DNA from: Luteimonas gilva
Lineage (GTDB): Bacteria > Pseudomonadota > Gammaproteobacteria > Xanthomonadales > Xanthomonadaceae
DNA length: 64,000 nucleotides
Assembly: GCF_005239095.1 (NCBI RefSeq)
Contig: NZ_SZUA01000002.1
Coordinates: forward strand, 1,054,001-1,118,000
Direction of reading: 5' to 3'
Positions 9,237-18,254 of this stretch are shown here, one piece after another; the stretch's first letter is position 1, and each line of letters begins with the position of its first letter. Both the position numbers and the translations under genes were made by a program. The notes beneath the pieces are model-generated. The model was given only the letters and a program-made list of their open reading frames with translations. It did not search any database and was not told the origin of the DNA.

Positions 9237-11318
9237 TTAGAGTTGCGCCTGCGCGGCCTGCTGTTCGGGCGTCAGCGCGACGTACGGCGCTTCCCTGTCG
9301 CTGCGCTGAGGATTGCGGCGCGCCGCGACGATCGTCTTCACCGAATAGACCAGCGTGCTGAACACCACCAGCAGGAACAGCGCCGTCAGCGTCGTGTTGA
9401 CGTAGGCGTTGGTCACGATCTGCTCCATCTGCGCGACCGTCTTGGCCGGCGCGGTGACCTCGCCCGAAGCGATCGCGGCCTGGAATTTGTGCGCCTGCGC
9501 CAGGAAGCCCTGCGCCGGATTGCTGTCGAAGATCTTGATCAAGCCGGCGGTGGACGTGCAGATCACCAGCCACGCGGCCGGAATCGCGGTGACCCAGGCG
9601 TAGCGGTCGCGCTTCATCTTGAACAACACCACCGTGCCGAGCATCAGCGCGATGCCGGCCAGCATCTGGTTGGAGATGCCGAACAGCGGCCACAGCGTCT
9701 GGATGCCGCCGAACGGATCGACCACGCCCTGGTAAAGCAGGTAGCCCCACAGCGCGACGCAGCCGGCGGCGCCGATCAGGTTCGCGCCCCAGGATTCGGT
9801 GCGTCGCAACGCCGGCACGAAATTCCCGAGCAGGTCCTGCAGCATGAAGCGTCCGGCGCGGGTGCCGGCGTCGACCGCGGTCAGGATGAACAAGGCTTCG
9901 AACAGGATCGCGAAGTGGTACCAAAACGCCATCGTGTCTTCGCCCGGCAGCACGCTGTGCAAGATTTGCGCGATGCCGACCGCCAAGGTCGGCGCGCCGC
10001 CGGCGCGGGCCAGGATGGTGTGCTCGCCGATGTCTTTCGCGGTCGCCTCCAATTGTTCGGGCGTGATGTGGAAACCCCATTGCGACACCGTCGCCGCCAC
10101 GCTTTGAACGTCGCCGCCGACCGCCGCGACCGGGCTGTTCATCGCGAAATAGATGCCGGGTTCGATGATCGACGCGGCCACCAGCGCCATGATCGCGACG
10201 AAGGACTCCATCAGCATGCCGCCGTAGCCGATGTAGCGCATATGGCCTTCGTTGGCGAGCAGCTTGGGCGAGGTGCCCGACGAGATCAACGCATGGAAGC
10301 CCGACACCGCGCCGCAGGCGATGGTGATGAACAGGAACGGGAAGATGCCGCCTTTCCACACCGGGCCGGTGCCGTCGGTGAACTGGGTCAGCGCCGGCAT
10401 CTTCAATTGCGGCATCACGATGAAGATGCCGATGGCGAGCGCGATGATGGTGCCGATCTTCAGGAACGTGGACAGGTAATCGCGCGGCGCCAGCAGCAGC
10501 CACACCGGCAGCGATGCGGCGACGAAACCGTAGACGATCAGCATCCAGGTGATCTGGGTGCCGGTGAAGGTGAACGCCGGGCCCCAAGTGGGATGCGCGC
10601 CGACCTTGCCGCCGAGCCAGATCGACAGCAACAGCAGCACCAAGCCCACGACGGAAATCTCGCCGATCTTGCCCGGCCGGATGTAGCGCATGTACAGGCC
10701 CATGAAGATCGCGATCGGCATCGTCGCGATCACGGTGAACATGCCCCACGGGCTCTCCGCCAGCGCCTTCACCACCACCATCGCCAGCACGGCGAGGATG
10801 ATGATCATGATCAGGAACGCGCCGAAGAGGGCGATGGTGCCGGGGATGCGGCCCATCTCCTCGCGCACCAGGTCGCCGAGCGAACGGCCGTTGCGGCGGC
10901 TGGAGATGAACAGGATCATGAAATCCTGCACCGCGCCGGCCAGCACCACGCCGACGATCAGCCACAGCAGTCCGGGCAGGTAGCCCATCTGCGCGGCCAG
11001 TACGGGGCCGACCAGCGGTCCGGCGCCGGCGATCGCGGCGAAATGGTGGCCGAACAGCACGTGCTTGTTGGTGGGCACGTAGTCCAGGCCGTCGTTGTTG
11101 ATCACCGCCGGCGTGGCACGGCTCGAGTCGAGCTGCATCACCTTGTTGGCGATGAACAAGCTGTAATAGCGGTAGGCGACCAGATAGATCGAAATCGCCG
11201 CGATCACGATCCACAGCGCGTTGATCTGCTCGCCGCGCCGCAGCGCGATCGTGCCCAGGCAGAACGCGCCCAGCAAGGCCAGGGCGGCCCATGCGATTTT
11301 CCCGAATCCACCTTTCAT
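9237..11318 (-). CDS. cstA: CstA/BtsT-type carbon starvation protein (pyruvate/peptide transporter)
   Basis: A large inner-membrane transporter. CstA was described as starvation-induced and linked to peptide use, and its close relative BtsT is a pyruvate/proton symporter. The 693 residues contain many hydrophobic helices and the conserved block [23 protein letters not shown] (starting about residue 84), plus [19 protein letters not shown] (about 140). The ATG at 11318 gives a short cytoplasmic tail before helix 1. It is followed immediately by ybdD. A cstA versus btsT assignment is not possible by eye. Confidence 0.92.
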   Translation of the reverse strand: MKGGFGKIAWAALALLGAFCLGTIALRRGEQINALWIVIAAISIYLVAYRYYSLFIANKVMQLDSSRATPAVINNDGLDYVPTNKHVLFGHHFAAIAGAGPLVGPVLAAQMGYLPGLLWLIVGVVLAGAVQDFMILFISSRRNGRSLGDLVREEMGRIPGTIALFGAFLIMIIILAVLAMVVVKALAESPWGMFTVIATMPIAIFMGLYMRYIRPGKIGEISVVGLVLLLLSIWLGGKVGAHPTWGPAFTFTGTQITWMLIVYGFVAASLPVWLLLAPRDYLSTFLKIGTIIALAIGIFIVMPQLKMPALTQFTDGTGPVWKGGIFPFLFITIACGAVSGFHALISSGTSPKLLANEGHMRYIGYGGMLMESFVAIMALVAASIIEPGIYFAMNSPVAAVGGDVQSVAATVSQWGFHITPEQLEATAKDIGEHTILARAGGAPTLAVGIAQILHSVLPGEDTMAFWYHFAILFEALFILTAVDAGTRAGRFMLQDLLGNFVPALRRTESWGANLIGAAGCVALWGYLLYQGVVDPFGGIQTLWPLFGISNQMLAGIALMLGTVVLFKMKRDRYAWVTAIPAAWLVICTSTAGLIKIFDSNPAQGFLAQAHKFQAAIASGEVTAPAKTVAQMEQIVTNAYVNTTLTALFLLVVFSTLVYSVKTIVAARRNPQRSDREAPYVALTPEQQAAQAQL

Positions 11319-11429
11319 GCGCAGCCCCTCCGGTCGGATGAGCCAGGGTCGCGCCTGGGGCGGCGCGGGTCAATGCGGCGGTGCGTCAAGCGGCTACGAC
11401 TTTGGTCGAATCTTCCCGCGAGGGGCTGT

Positions 11430-11529
11430 TTTTCGTAGGAGCGGCTTTAGCCGCGAGCTCTTCCTTCAAATCGCCGCATCGCAGCGATTTGATAGAGAAA
11501 GCTCGCGGCTAAAGCCGATCCTACGAAAA
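11430..11529. repeat. GTAG-headed REP pair, GCGGCTTTAGCCGC type
   Basis: The 30-nt arms at 11430-11459 and 11500-11529 are inverted copies with one mismatch. Each contains GTAGGA followed by the palindrome GCGGCTTTAGCCGC. The 40-nt loop holds a second small hairpin (11467-11474 with 11484-11491). It ends 6 bp before the corA stop and may terminate corA transcription. Copies of the same family are at 27167 and 60337. Confidence 0.88.
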
Positions 11530-11534
11530 GCCGG

Positions 11535-12539
11535 TTACAGCCAGCGGACTTTCTTGAGATAGAAATACAGGCCGGTCACGACGACCGCGACGATGCCGAT
11601 CAGAATGAAATAACTGTGCGGCCCGTGCAGTTCCGGCATGTGGGTGAAGTTCATGCCGTACCAGCTGGCGATCAGCGTCGGCGCGGCCAACAGCGCGGCC
11701 CAGCCGGCGAGTTTTTTCACGACTTCGCCTTGGGCGATGGTGACCAGCGACAGGTTCACGCTCATCGCCGCGGTCAGCATCTCGCGCAAGGTGTCGATCG
11801 ACTCGTTGAGCCGCACCACATGATCGAGCACGTCGCGGAAATAGAGTTTGGCTTCTTCGGCCACTTGACCGCTCTGCACCCGCATCAATTGGGCCAGGAT
11901 GTCCTGCAGCGGCGCCACCGCGATCCGCATCTGAGTGAGTTCTTTCTTCAGCTCGTACAGTTTGACGATGGTGTCGCGGCGATAGGTTTCGGCGAACACG
12001 TCGTGCTCGAGCTCGTTCAACTCGTCGCGGAAATCGTTGACGATGGGCTGGTAGTTGTCGACGATGTGGTCGAGCACGCCGTACAAGGCGAACGCGGGGC
12101 CTTTCAGCAGTTCCGGTTCGCGCTCGAATCGTTCGCGCACTTTCGTGTAGGACAGCGAAGCGCCGTGGCGCACGGTGACCAGGAAACGCGGGCCGACGAA
12201 CATCTGGGTCTCGCCGAAGCGGACGTGGCCATCGATCATCTGCACGGTATGCACGGCCAGGAACAGCGAATTGCCGTAGGCCTCGATCTTCGGCCGCTGG
12301 TGCGCGTGGTGCGCGTCTTCCACCGCCAGATCGTGCAGGCCGAATTCCTCCTGCAGCTTGTCCAGCAATTCCTCTTCCGGTTCGTACAGACCGACCCAGA
12401 CGAAGCTGCCGTCGTCGTGCGACAGGACGTCGCTTATTTGATCCAGGCCGATGTCGCGGCGGCGTCCCTCGGTGTCGTACACCGCGCAGTTAACCACGCA
12501 GGCGGGCAGGGAAGGATTGGAACCGTGTGCGGCGCTCAT
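11535..12539 (-). CDS. corA: CorA family magnesium/cobalt transporter
   Basis: A CorA-type divalent-cation channel of the inner membrane. It has a long cytoplasmic domain followed by two C-terminal helices. The signature YGMN is present (GMN about residues 295-297 of 334), followed by FTHMPELHGP and the last helix with basic tail KKVRWL. The ATG at 12539 is preferred over 12575 because the longer form would overlap the end of the upstream DUF4105 gene and add residues outside the family pattern. It lies downstream of DUF4105 on the same strand. Confidence 0.93.
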   Translation of the reverse strand: MSAAHGSNPSLPACVVNCAVYDTEGRRRDIGLDQISDVLSHDDGSFVWVGLYEPEEELLDKLQEEFGLHDLAVEDAHHAHQRPKIEAYGNSLFLAVHTVQMIDGHVRFGETQMFVGPRFLVTVRHGASLSYTKVRERFEREPELLKGPAFALYGVLDHIVDNYQPIVNDFRDELNELEHDVFAETYRRDTIVKLYELKKELTQMRIAVAPLQDILAQLMRVQSGQVAEEAKLYFRDVLDHVVRLNESIDTLREMLTAAMSVNLSLVTIAQGEVVKKLAGWAALLAAPTLIASWYGMNFTHMPELHGPHSYFILIGIVAVVVTGLYFYLKKVRWL

Positions 12540-12555
12540 GCCGCGCATCGTGACG

Positions 12556-13800
12556 CTATCGGCCGGCAGCGGCAAGCGTCGGTCGCGGCCACCAGGCCAT
12601 CAGCAAAGCCAGATGGATCGGCAGCAAAAGGGCGATCCAGCGCAGGTTCTGCTGCGGCAGCGTCGGCAGCCAGTACACGAACAGCGACAGCGCCGCGCCG
12701 GCGGCGACGATGGCCAGCGGCCAGCGGAACGCGTTGCCGGGCGCACGGCCGCGCAGGATGCGCCAGGCTCCGGGCACCAGCGCCAGGCACAAGGGACTCA
12801 GCAACAAAACGTTCGCATTGCGCCAGCCGGCCCAATGCGCGGTGAATCCCCACAGGAACACCAGCACCGCGCCGAGCAGCGCGCACGCCAGCCAGAACGG
12901 CAGCGCGAACGCGGCGGCCAAGCGCGGACGGCGCCGTCCCGCCCACAGGAGCGCGATCGCCAGCGCCAAGCCGGTCAGCGCGTAAGGCCACCACGGCCGC
13001 GGCGCTTCGTCGGGTTCGGGACCGACCCGGTGCGGCAGCACTTCTTGTTCGGCGTAGACCAGCGGACGGCCGTCGGCGCGCTTGGCTTCGCGCAGGCTGT
13101 CGGCCAGGCGCCGCGGCACGAAGGCCTCTTCCCAGCGCGACATCGGCTTGTCCGCCAGCGGCCCGAAGCCGATATCGAAACCCAGCCACATCCAGGTCGC
13201 CGGCTTGGTCAGCCGGGTCGCTTCGCTGCGGTAGGTGTTGCCGTGCGAACCGGCCGACAGTTGCCGGCTCAGTTCGCCGCCGAGCACCTTGTCGATCGCA
13301 TCGCGCACGCGGGTCGAACAATTGTCGAGGAAATAGTCGTAACGGTAACGCGCGTTCTCGGGCTTGGCGTTCTCGGCGAGCGTTGCGGCCAATGCCTGGG
13401 ATTGCGCCGGATCCAAATCCAGCCACTGGATGCGCACGCCGCGGCCTTCCTCGCGATAGGTTCCCAGATCCACGCGCGTGGGCAACTCGACCAGCGCGTA
13501 CAGCATCTCGCCGCGGACGAAGCGGCCGACGAAGCCGGGTTCGCCCGGATCGAAGGAGCCGAAGTTGTAGGAGACCGGCTCGGGCAGGGCCGGATCGTCC
13601 ACGATCAGCGCGTTGTGGCCGAAGCGTTCCCAAAACAGTTCGCCCGGAGCCATGGTCATCACGCCGATGCGCAGCGAGGGCGCGGCGGAAGCGGCTGCGC
13701 TGAACAGGCACAGCAACAGCAACGCCATCGCGATCAGAAAAACGCGCGAGATGCCGAGCGCTCCCTCTCCCCGGCGCGCGGGGGAGGGAGCGCGGTTCAT
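12556..13800 (-). CDS. DUF4105 domain (Lnb N-terminal periplasmic type) membrane protein
   Basis: A predicted envelope protein of unknown function. A signal-peptide-like hydrophobic stretch (LIAMALLLLCLFSAAASA) is followed by the DUF4105 domain, with ELFWERFGHNALIV near its start and YRYDYFLDNCSTRVRDAI in the middle (the conserved NCST of the family). The C-terminal third is made of about five hydrophobic helices. The ATG at 13800 has GGAGA about 11 nt upstream and begins just after the corC stop. A start at 13728 is also possible and would exclude the repeat-encoded PSPARRGEG segment. Its position between corC and corA is unusual. Confidence 0.82.
   Translation of the reverse strand: MNRAPSPARRGEGALGISRVFLIAMALLLLCLFSAAASAAPSLRIGVMTMAPGELFWERFGHNALIVDDPALPEPVSYNFGSFDPGEPGFVGRFVRGEMLYALVELPTRVDLGTYREEGRGVRIQWLDLDPAQSQALAATLAENAKPENARYRYDYFLDNCSTRVRDAIDKVLGGELSRQLSAGSHGNTYRSEATRLTKPATWMWLGFDIGFGPLADKPMSRWEEAFVPRRLADSLREAKRADGRPLVYAEQEVLPHRVGPEPDEAPRPWWPYALTGLALAIALLWAGRRRPRLAAAFALPFWLACALLGAVLVFLWGFTAHWAGWRNANVLLLSPLCLALVPGAWRILRGRAPGNAFRWPLAIVAAGAALSLFVYWLPTLPQQNLRWIALLLPIHLALLMAWWPRPTLAAAGR
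13758..13793. repeat. CCCTCTCC/GGAGAGGG-type inverted repeat at a gene start
   Basis: An imperfect hairpin, with arms 13758-13772 and 13780-13793 and a two-base bulge, belongs to the same CCCTCTCCC...GGGAGAGGG family found at 23891 and 36039. Here it lies inside the first 15 codons of the DUF4105 gene if the 13800 start is right, encoding PSPARRGEG. It may instead be untranslated leader. Confidence 0.7.
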
Positions 13801-13804
13801 GGCG

Positions 13805-14674
13805 TCAATTGTCTCCATGCACGCCCACATGGAAAGCGTGCACGCGGCGCGCGTCGGCGCGGGCGACGCGGAACGCGAAGCGGCCCAGGGTCAGCTCTTC
13901 GCCGGCTTCGGGCAAATGGCCGATCGCCGCGGTGACCAGACCGCCGATGGTGTCGTATTCGTCGTCGTCGAAATCGGCGCCGAAGCGTTCGTTGAAATCG
14001 CCGATCGGCGTCAGCGCGTCGACCACGTATTGGCCGTCGGCCTGCGCGGCGATCAGCGCCTGCGGATCTTCGGCGTCGTCGTGCTCGTCGTCGATTTCGC
14101 CGACGATCTGCTCCAGCACGTCCTCGATCGTCACCAACCCGGCGACGCCGCCGTATTCGTCGACCACGATCGCCATATGGTTGCGCGACAGGCGGAACTC
14201 GCGCAGCAGCACGTTGAGCTTCTTCGATTCGGGGATCAGCACCGCCGGCCGCAGCAGTTCGCGGACGCTGCCGGGGCCGTTGTCGGCGACCACGCCGCGC
14301 AACAAATCCTTCGCCAGCAGGATGCCGAGGATCTCGTCGCGGTCCTCGCCGTGCACCGGGAAGCGCGAATGGCCGGATTCGACCACCTGCTTCATCAGGT
14401 CCAGGAAGCGCGCATCGGCCGACAGCGAAACCATCTGCGAGCGCGAGATCATCACATCGCCCACGCTCAGCTCGGAGACCGCGATCGCGCCTTCCATCAT
14501 CCGCAGCGTGTCGGCCGCGATCAGGCCGTCGCCCTGCGCGTCGCGCAGCAGCTCGACCAAATCCTCGCGGGAAGTCGGCTCGCCGGACAGCGCCGATCCT
14601 ATGCGCTCCAGCCAGCCGCGGCGTTTTTCGGAAGGTTCCGGCGGGGCGGAGGTGCTACTGTCGTCCTCGGACAT
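13805..14674 (-). CDS. corC: CorC/HlyC family CBS-domain protein (transporter-associated)
   Basis: A cytoplasmic CorC (YbeX) family protein linked to magnesium/cobalt efflux. In most proteobacteria it sits in the ybeZ-ybeY-ybeX-lnt operon, as here. It is 289 residues with two CBS domains (about 65-190; the first includes VMISRSQM and HSRFPV, the second IVVDEYGGVAGLVTIEDVLE) and a C-terminal CorC_HlyC transporter-associated domain. The ATG at 14674 (MSEDD) is chosen over 14815, because the longer N-terminus would be translated from the REP repeat at 14766. No lnt follows; DUF4105 does. Confidence 0.92.
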   Translation of the reverse strand: MSEDDSSTSAPPEPSEKRRGWLERIGSALSGEPTSREDLVELLRDAQGDGLIAADTLRMMEGAIAVSELSVGDVMISRSQMVSLSADARFLDLMKQVVESGHSRFPVHGEDRDEILGILLAKDLLRGVVADNGPGSVRELLRPAVLIPESKKLNVLLREFRLSRNHMAIVVDEYGGVAGLVTIEDVLEQIVGEIDDEHDDAEDPQALIAAQADGQYVVDALTPIGDFNERFGADFDDDEYDTIGGLVTAAIGHLPEAGEELTLGRFAFRVARADARRVHAFHVGVHGDN

Positions 14675-14765
14675 CGTTTTCGCGGATACGCCCGGTCGGC
14701 GGGCGGTGGAGGGAAAGTCTAGCGCGAGTCGGTTGCGGGCTGGTGAAACGGCCCTCCTGCGCCAT

Positions 14766-14896
14766 GTAGGGTGGGCTTTAGCCCACCATTGCCGTGTGGC
14801 CGCTGTGACAAGCAATCATCGAAACAGCGACCCGGGCTCCGATCATTGTTCGAAGCGGTCCGATAAATGGCGATGGTGGGCTAAAGCCCACCCTAC
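14766..14896. repeat. GTAG-headed REP pair, GTGGGCTTTAGCCCAC type
   Basis: Perfect 24-nt inverted arms at 14766-14789 and 14873-14896 bracket an 83-nt centre. Each arm starts GTAGG and contains GTGGGCTTTAGCCCAC. It separates ybeY from corC within their operon. The right arm supplies the TAG stop codon of ybeY (14893-14895, minus strand). Confidence 0.9.
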
Positions 14897-15381
14897 GGTT
14901 CTTCGTACGGATCGGCGATGCCCATGCCGGCCAGGATCTCGCGTTCCAACTGCTCCATCGCTTCGGCTTCGCGATCGTCTTCGTGATCCCAGCCCAGCAG
15001 GTGCAGCGTGCCGTGCACGGTCAAATGCGCGTAGTGCGAGACCAGCGTTTTCTTCTGCTCGCGCGCTTCGCGCGCGACGACCGGCGCGCACAGCACCAAG
15101 TCGCCCAGCAAAGGCATCTTCACGCCTTTCGGCAGCTTGACGCCTTCGGCCATTTCGGCCGGGAAGCTCAAGACGTTGGTCGCGTAATCCTTGCCGCGGT
15201 AATGGCGGTTGAGCGCGCGGCCTTCCTTATTGTCGACGATGCGGATGGCCAAATCGGCCTCGAGAATGCGCCCGTGCAGCGCGGCGGCGACCCATTTGCG
15301 GAAGCTGGTGGCAGCGGGCAAGCCGGCCCGAGGCACGGCATAGCCGACGGAAACATCGAGGCGAACGGGGCCGCGGGTCAT
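14893..15381 (-). CDS. ybeY: rRNA maturation endoribonuclease YbeY
   Basis: YbeY is a zinc-dependent endoribonuclease involved in 16S rRNA 3' maturation and ribosome quality control. The 162-residue protein has the metal-binding signature [11 protein letters not shown] with His123, His127 and His133. The start is ATG 15381, 11 bp after the phoH stop, so the genes are co-transcribed. The TAG stop is inside the REP arm and the protein ends EEP just before it. Slight extension or shortening of the ancestral C-terminus by the repeat is possible. Confidence 0.95.
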   Translation of the reverse strand: MTRGPVRLDVSVGYAVPRAGLPAATSFRKWVAAALHGRILEADLAIRIVDNKEGRALNRHYRGKDYATNVLSFPAEMAEGVKLPKGVKMPLLGDLVLCAPVVAREAREQKKTLVSHYAHLTVHGTLHLLGWDHEDDREAEAMEQLEREILAGMGIADPYEEP

Positions 15382-15392
15382 AGGCTTGGAGT

Positions 15393-16370
15393 TTACGCCG
15401 CTCCGGTCCCGGCGTCTTTCGCATCGCGCGCGTCGTACGCGTTCACGATGCGCGCGACCAGCGGATGCCGCACCACATCGCGCGATTCGAAGAAGGTGAA
15501 GCTGACGCCTTCGACGTTGTGCAGCACGTCGACCGCGTCGCGCAGGCCCGAGCGCACGTGCTTGGGCAAGTCGATCTGGGTCAGGTCGCCGGTGACCACG
15601 GCGGTGCTGCCGAAGCCCAAGCGCGTCAGGAACATCTTCATCTGCTCGATGGTGGTGTTCTGCGCCTCGTCCAGGATCACGAACGCGTCGTTGAGCGTGC
15701 GGCCGCGCATATAGGCCAGCGGCGCGATTTCGATCACGTTCTTTTCCAGCAGCTTGATCACCTTCTCCACGCCCAGCATTTCGTACAGCGCGTCGTACAG
15801 CGGACGCAGATACGGGTCGACCTTCTGGGTGAGATCGCCGGGCAGGAAGCCGAGCTTCTCGCCGGCCTCCACCGCGGGGCGCACCAGGATCAAACGCTGC
15901 ACCCGCGATTCGTTCAACGCTTCGACCGCCATCGCCACGGCGAGGAAGGTCTTGCCGGTGCCGGCCGGGCCGACGCCGAAATTGATGTCGTGGGTGGCGA
16001 TCGCGTGCAGGTATTTGGCCTGGTTCGGGCCGCGGCCGCGGATGGTGCCGCGCTTGACCCGGATCGCGACGTCCTGCGGCACCACGTCCTGTTCGCGGCC
16101 GTCCACGGCCGCGCTCAGGCGCAGGTTGATCGCGTGATCGTCGAAAGCTTCTTCGGCCGCTTCGGAGTAGAGCGTGCGCAACAGCTTTTCGGCACGGGCT
16201 GCGGCTTCGCTCGGCCCGGTGATCCGGAATATGTTGCCGCGGTTGGCGATTTCCACGCCGAGGCGCAGCTCGATCTGGCGCAAATGGCCGTCGAACGGGC
16301 CGGCCAGATTGGCCAGCCGCTCGTTGTCATCGGGTTCCAGGACGAAATCGCGTTGGTTGGGGGTTGGCAT
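15393..16370 (-). CDS. phoH: PhoH family ATPase (YbeZ)
   Basis: A cytoplasmic PhoH-like P-loop ATPase, partner of YbeY in RNA metabolism. It is 325 residues with a KH-like N-terminal part, then Walker A GPAGTGKT at 134-141, [17 protein letters not shown], and Walker B VILDEAQN. The ATG at 16370 is the first in the frame and gives the usual length. It is the first gene of the minus-strand run phoH-ybeY-corC-DUF4105-corA. Confidence 0.95.
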   Translation of the reverse strand: MPTPNQRDFVLEPDDNERLANLAGPFDGHLRQIELRLGVEIANRGNIFRITGPSEAAARAEKLLRTLYSEAAEEAFDDHAINLRLSAAVDGREQDVVPQDVAIRVKRGTIRGRGPNQAKYLHAIATHDINFGVGPAGTGKTFLAVAMAVEALNESRVQRLILVRPAVEAGEKLGFLPGDLTQKVDPYLRPLYDALYEMLGVEKVIKLLEKNVIEIAPLAYMRGRTLNDAFVILDEAQNTTIEQMKMFLTRLGFGSTAVVTGDLTQIDLPKHVRSGLRDAVDVLHNVEGVSFTFFESRDVVRHPLVARIVNAYDARDAKDAGTGAA

Positions 16371-16469
16371 AGGCGGGGAAGCGTAGCGCGGCCCCCGTTA
16401 AGCGGCCACAGACGGAGTTCGTACAGAGCGGACTTGCAAATAATTAATCAATCAATTAATATAAATTCC
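16371..16469. promoter_or_regulatory. AT-rich divergent control region with possible TetR operator
   Basis: The 99 bp between the divergent phoH and tetR genes contain an island of almost pure A+T (16437-16467) in otherwise very GC-rich DNA. It holds two copies of AATTAATCA/AATTAAT-like sequence (16442-16450 and 16454-16460), directly in front of the tetR ATG. Autoregulated TetR operators often sit in this position. The operator role is inferred. Confidence 0.4.
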
Positions 16470-17147
16470 ATGGATAAGCCCAAATCTCCCGGAGCCTCCC
16501 GAGGCCATAAGAAAACAGGCAAGCGGGCGGTCGGCAGGCCGCAGCGCGATGCCCGCGACCTGCGTCCGCAGCTGCTCGATGCGGCCATCGCCTGCTTCAT
16601 CCGCCAAGGCATGGCCGCGACCTCGCTGCGCGCCATCGCCACCGAAGCGGGCGTGACCCCGGCTTTGCTGCACTACTACTTCGGCGACAAGGCGCAATTG
16701 CAGGAGGCCTTCGTGCAGGAGCGGATGATGCCGGCGTTCATGACCGTGCGGGAGGGGATGGTGCGCGCCGGCGACGACGTCGCCGCCACGGTCGCCGCAT
16801 TCGTCAATGGCGTGACCGAGGTGGTGCGCGGGCATCCTTGGTTTCCGCAGATCTGGGTGCGCGAAGTGCTGAGCGAAGGCGGCGCTTTGCGCGACTTGCT
16901 GATCACCCGAGTCGCGCCCGAGATCACCCGCACCATCGCCGGCCGTTTCGCCGCCGCGCAAGCGCGGGGCGCTTTGAATCCGGATCTGGATCCGCGGCTG
17001 CTGATGACTTCTCTGATCGGACTGACTCTGTTCCCGATCGCCGGTACGCCGATCTGGCGCCAGATTTTCGATGCCCAGGATCTGGGCCTGGACGATATCC
17101 GCATGCACGCGCTCGCTTTGCTCGATCGCGGATTGGAGCTGAAATGA
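16470..17147 (+). CDS. TetR/AcrR family transcriptional regulator (CecR-like context)
   Basis: A one-component repressor, 225 residues. A basic N-terminus (about 1-30) leads into the TetR helix-turn-helix (about 35-80; TSLRAIATEAGVTPALLHYYFGDK), then a ligand-binding domain with the pattern HPWFPQIWVREVLSEGG. The ATG at 16470 follows the AT-rich island. It overlaps the HlyD gene by ATGA, so it very probably regulates the export operon it begins. The arrangement resembles cecR (ybiH)-ybhGFSR of Escherichia coli. The ligand is unknown. Confidence 0.88.
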   Translation: MDKPKSPGASRGHKKTGKRAVGRPQRDARDLRPQLLDAAIACFIRQGMAATSLRAIATEAGVTPALLHYYFGDKAQLQEAFVQERMMPAFMTVREGMVRAGDDVAATVAAFVNGVTEVVRGHPWFPQIWVREVLSEGGALRDLLITRVAPEITRTIAGRFAAAQARGALNPDLDPRLLMTSLIGLTLFPIAGTPIWRQIFDAQDLGLDDIRMHALALLDRGLELK

Positions 17148-18121
17148 AACCGATCGCCATGTCCCGGTTGCGCACACCTTTCTTCGCCGCGGCGATCCTG
17201 GCGCTCGCCGCCTGCCAGCAAGAGCCGCCGCAGGCGCTCGGCACGCTGGAATTCGACCGCATCACGCTGCCGGCGCCGGTCAGCGAGAAGATCGTGCGAA
17301 TCGACGTGCGCGAAGGACAGCAAGTCGCGGCCGGCGCGCCGCTGATGCGACTGGAATTGACCCGCACAGAATCGCAGCTCGCCGCCGCTAAAGCGCAGGC
17401 GCAGCAAGCTCGCGATGCGTTGCAAGAGTTGAAGACCGGACCGCGCAGCGAGGACATCGCGCAAGCGCGCGCCAACCTCGCCGCCGCGCAAGCGCAGGCG
17501 CGCGACGCGCAGGCCTATTACGCGCGGCTGCAGCCGCTGGGCCGGCAGAAACTGGTCGCCGCCTCCGACGTGGATCGCGCCCGCGCCGCCGCGGGCAACG
17601 CCCAGGCGCAAGTGAGCGCGGCCGAAGCCGCCCTGCTGGAATTGGAACGCGGCACGCGCAGCGAGCAGATCGCGCAGGGCGAGTCCGCGCTGGCCGCGGC
17701 CGAGGCGCAGGCGGCGACCCAAGCGGTAACGCTACAGAAGCTGGATCTGGTGGCGCCGCGCGCGGGCCGGGTCGACAGCGTGCCGTACAAACTCGGCGAT
17801 CAGGCGCCGGTCGGCGCGCCGCTGGTGGTGATGCTCATCGGCGATGCGCCGTACGCGCGCGTGTACGTGCCCGAGCCGATCCGCGCAGACGTACAAGTCG
17901 GCCAGGCCGCGCGGGTCTTCGTCGACGGTCGCGACCAAGCCTTGAACGGCCGCGTACGGATGATCCGCAGCGAACCCAGCTTCACGCCGTACTATGCGCT
18001 GATCGGCAAAGACGCGGCCCGGCTGAGCTATCTGGCCGAAATCCAGCTGGACAAGAGCGCGGCGGAATTGCCGGCGGGTTTGCCGCTGCGGGTCGAATTC
18101 GCGAAAGGCAACGAAAAATGA
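17144..18121 (+). CDS. HlyD/YbhG-type membrane fusion lipoprotein
   Basis: A periplasmic adaptor of an ABC efflux pump, 325 residues. A lipoprotein signal (LALAAC, Cys24) is followed by a biotinyl-lipoyl-like half (APVSEKIVRIDVREGQQVAAG), a long alanine/glutamine-rich coiled-coil hairpin (about 75-200) containing the repeated GTRSEQIAQ/GPRSEDIAQ motif of YbhG proteins, and a beta-barrel domain. It starts ATG 17144, overlapping tetR. A REP pair separates it from the ATPase gene but the operon direction continues. Confidence 0.88.
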   Translation: MKPIAMSRLRTPFFAAAILALAACQQEPPQALGTLEFDRITLPAPVSEKIVRIDVREGQQVAAGAPLMRLELTRTESQLAAAKAQAQQARDALQELKTGPRSEDIAQARANLAAAQAQARDAQAYYARLQPLGRQKLVAASDVDRARAAAGNAQAQVSAAEAALLELERGTRSEQIAQGESALAAAEAQAATQAVTLQKLDLVAPRAGRVDSVPYKLGDQAPVGAPLVVMLIGDAPYARVYVPEPIRADVQVGQAARVFVDGRDQALNGRVRMIRSEPSFTPYYALIGKDAARLSYLAEIQLDKSAAELPAGLPLRVEFAKGNEK

Positions 18122-18147
18122 GCGCGCGGGTTTTCGCCTCTGCCTTT

Positions 18148-18235
18148 CTTTGTAGAGCGGAGCTTGCTCCGCTGCTCTGGATTTCGATTCTCGGCCGAGA
18201 AGAAAAAGCAGCGGAGCAAGCTCCGCTCTACAAAG
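18148..18235. repeat. GTAG-headed REP pair, GCGGAGCTTGCTCCGC type
   Basis: The 29-nt arms at 18148-18176 and 18207-18235 are perfect inverted copies. Each contains GTAGAGCGGAGCTTGCTCCG. It lies inside the exporter operon between the HlyD and ATPase genes, 26 bp after the HlyD stop and 19 bp before the ATPase ATG, so it may create different transcript stabilities on each side. Confidence 0.92.
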
Positions 18236-18254
18236 CGCCGAGTGCGACAGCGCT

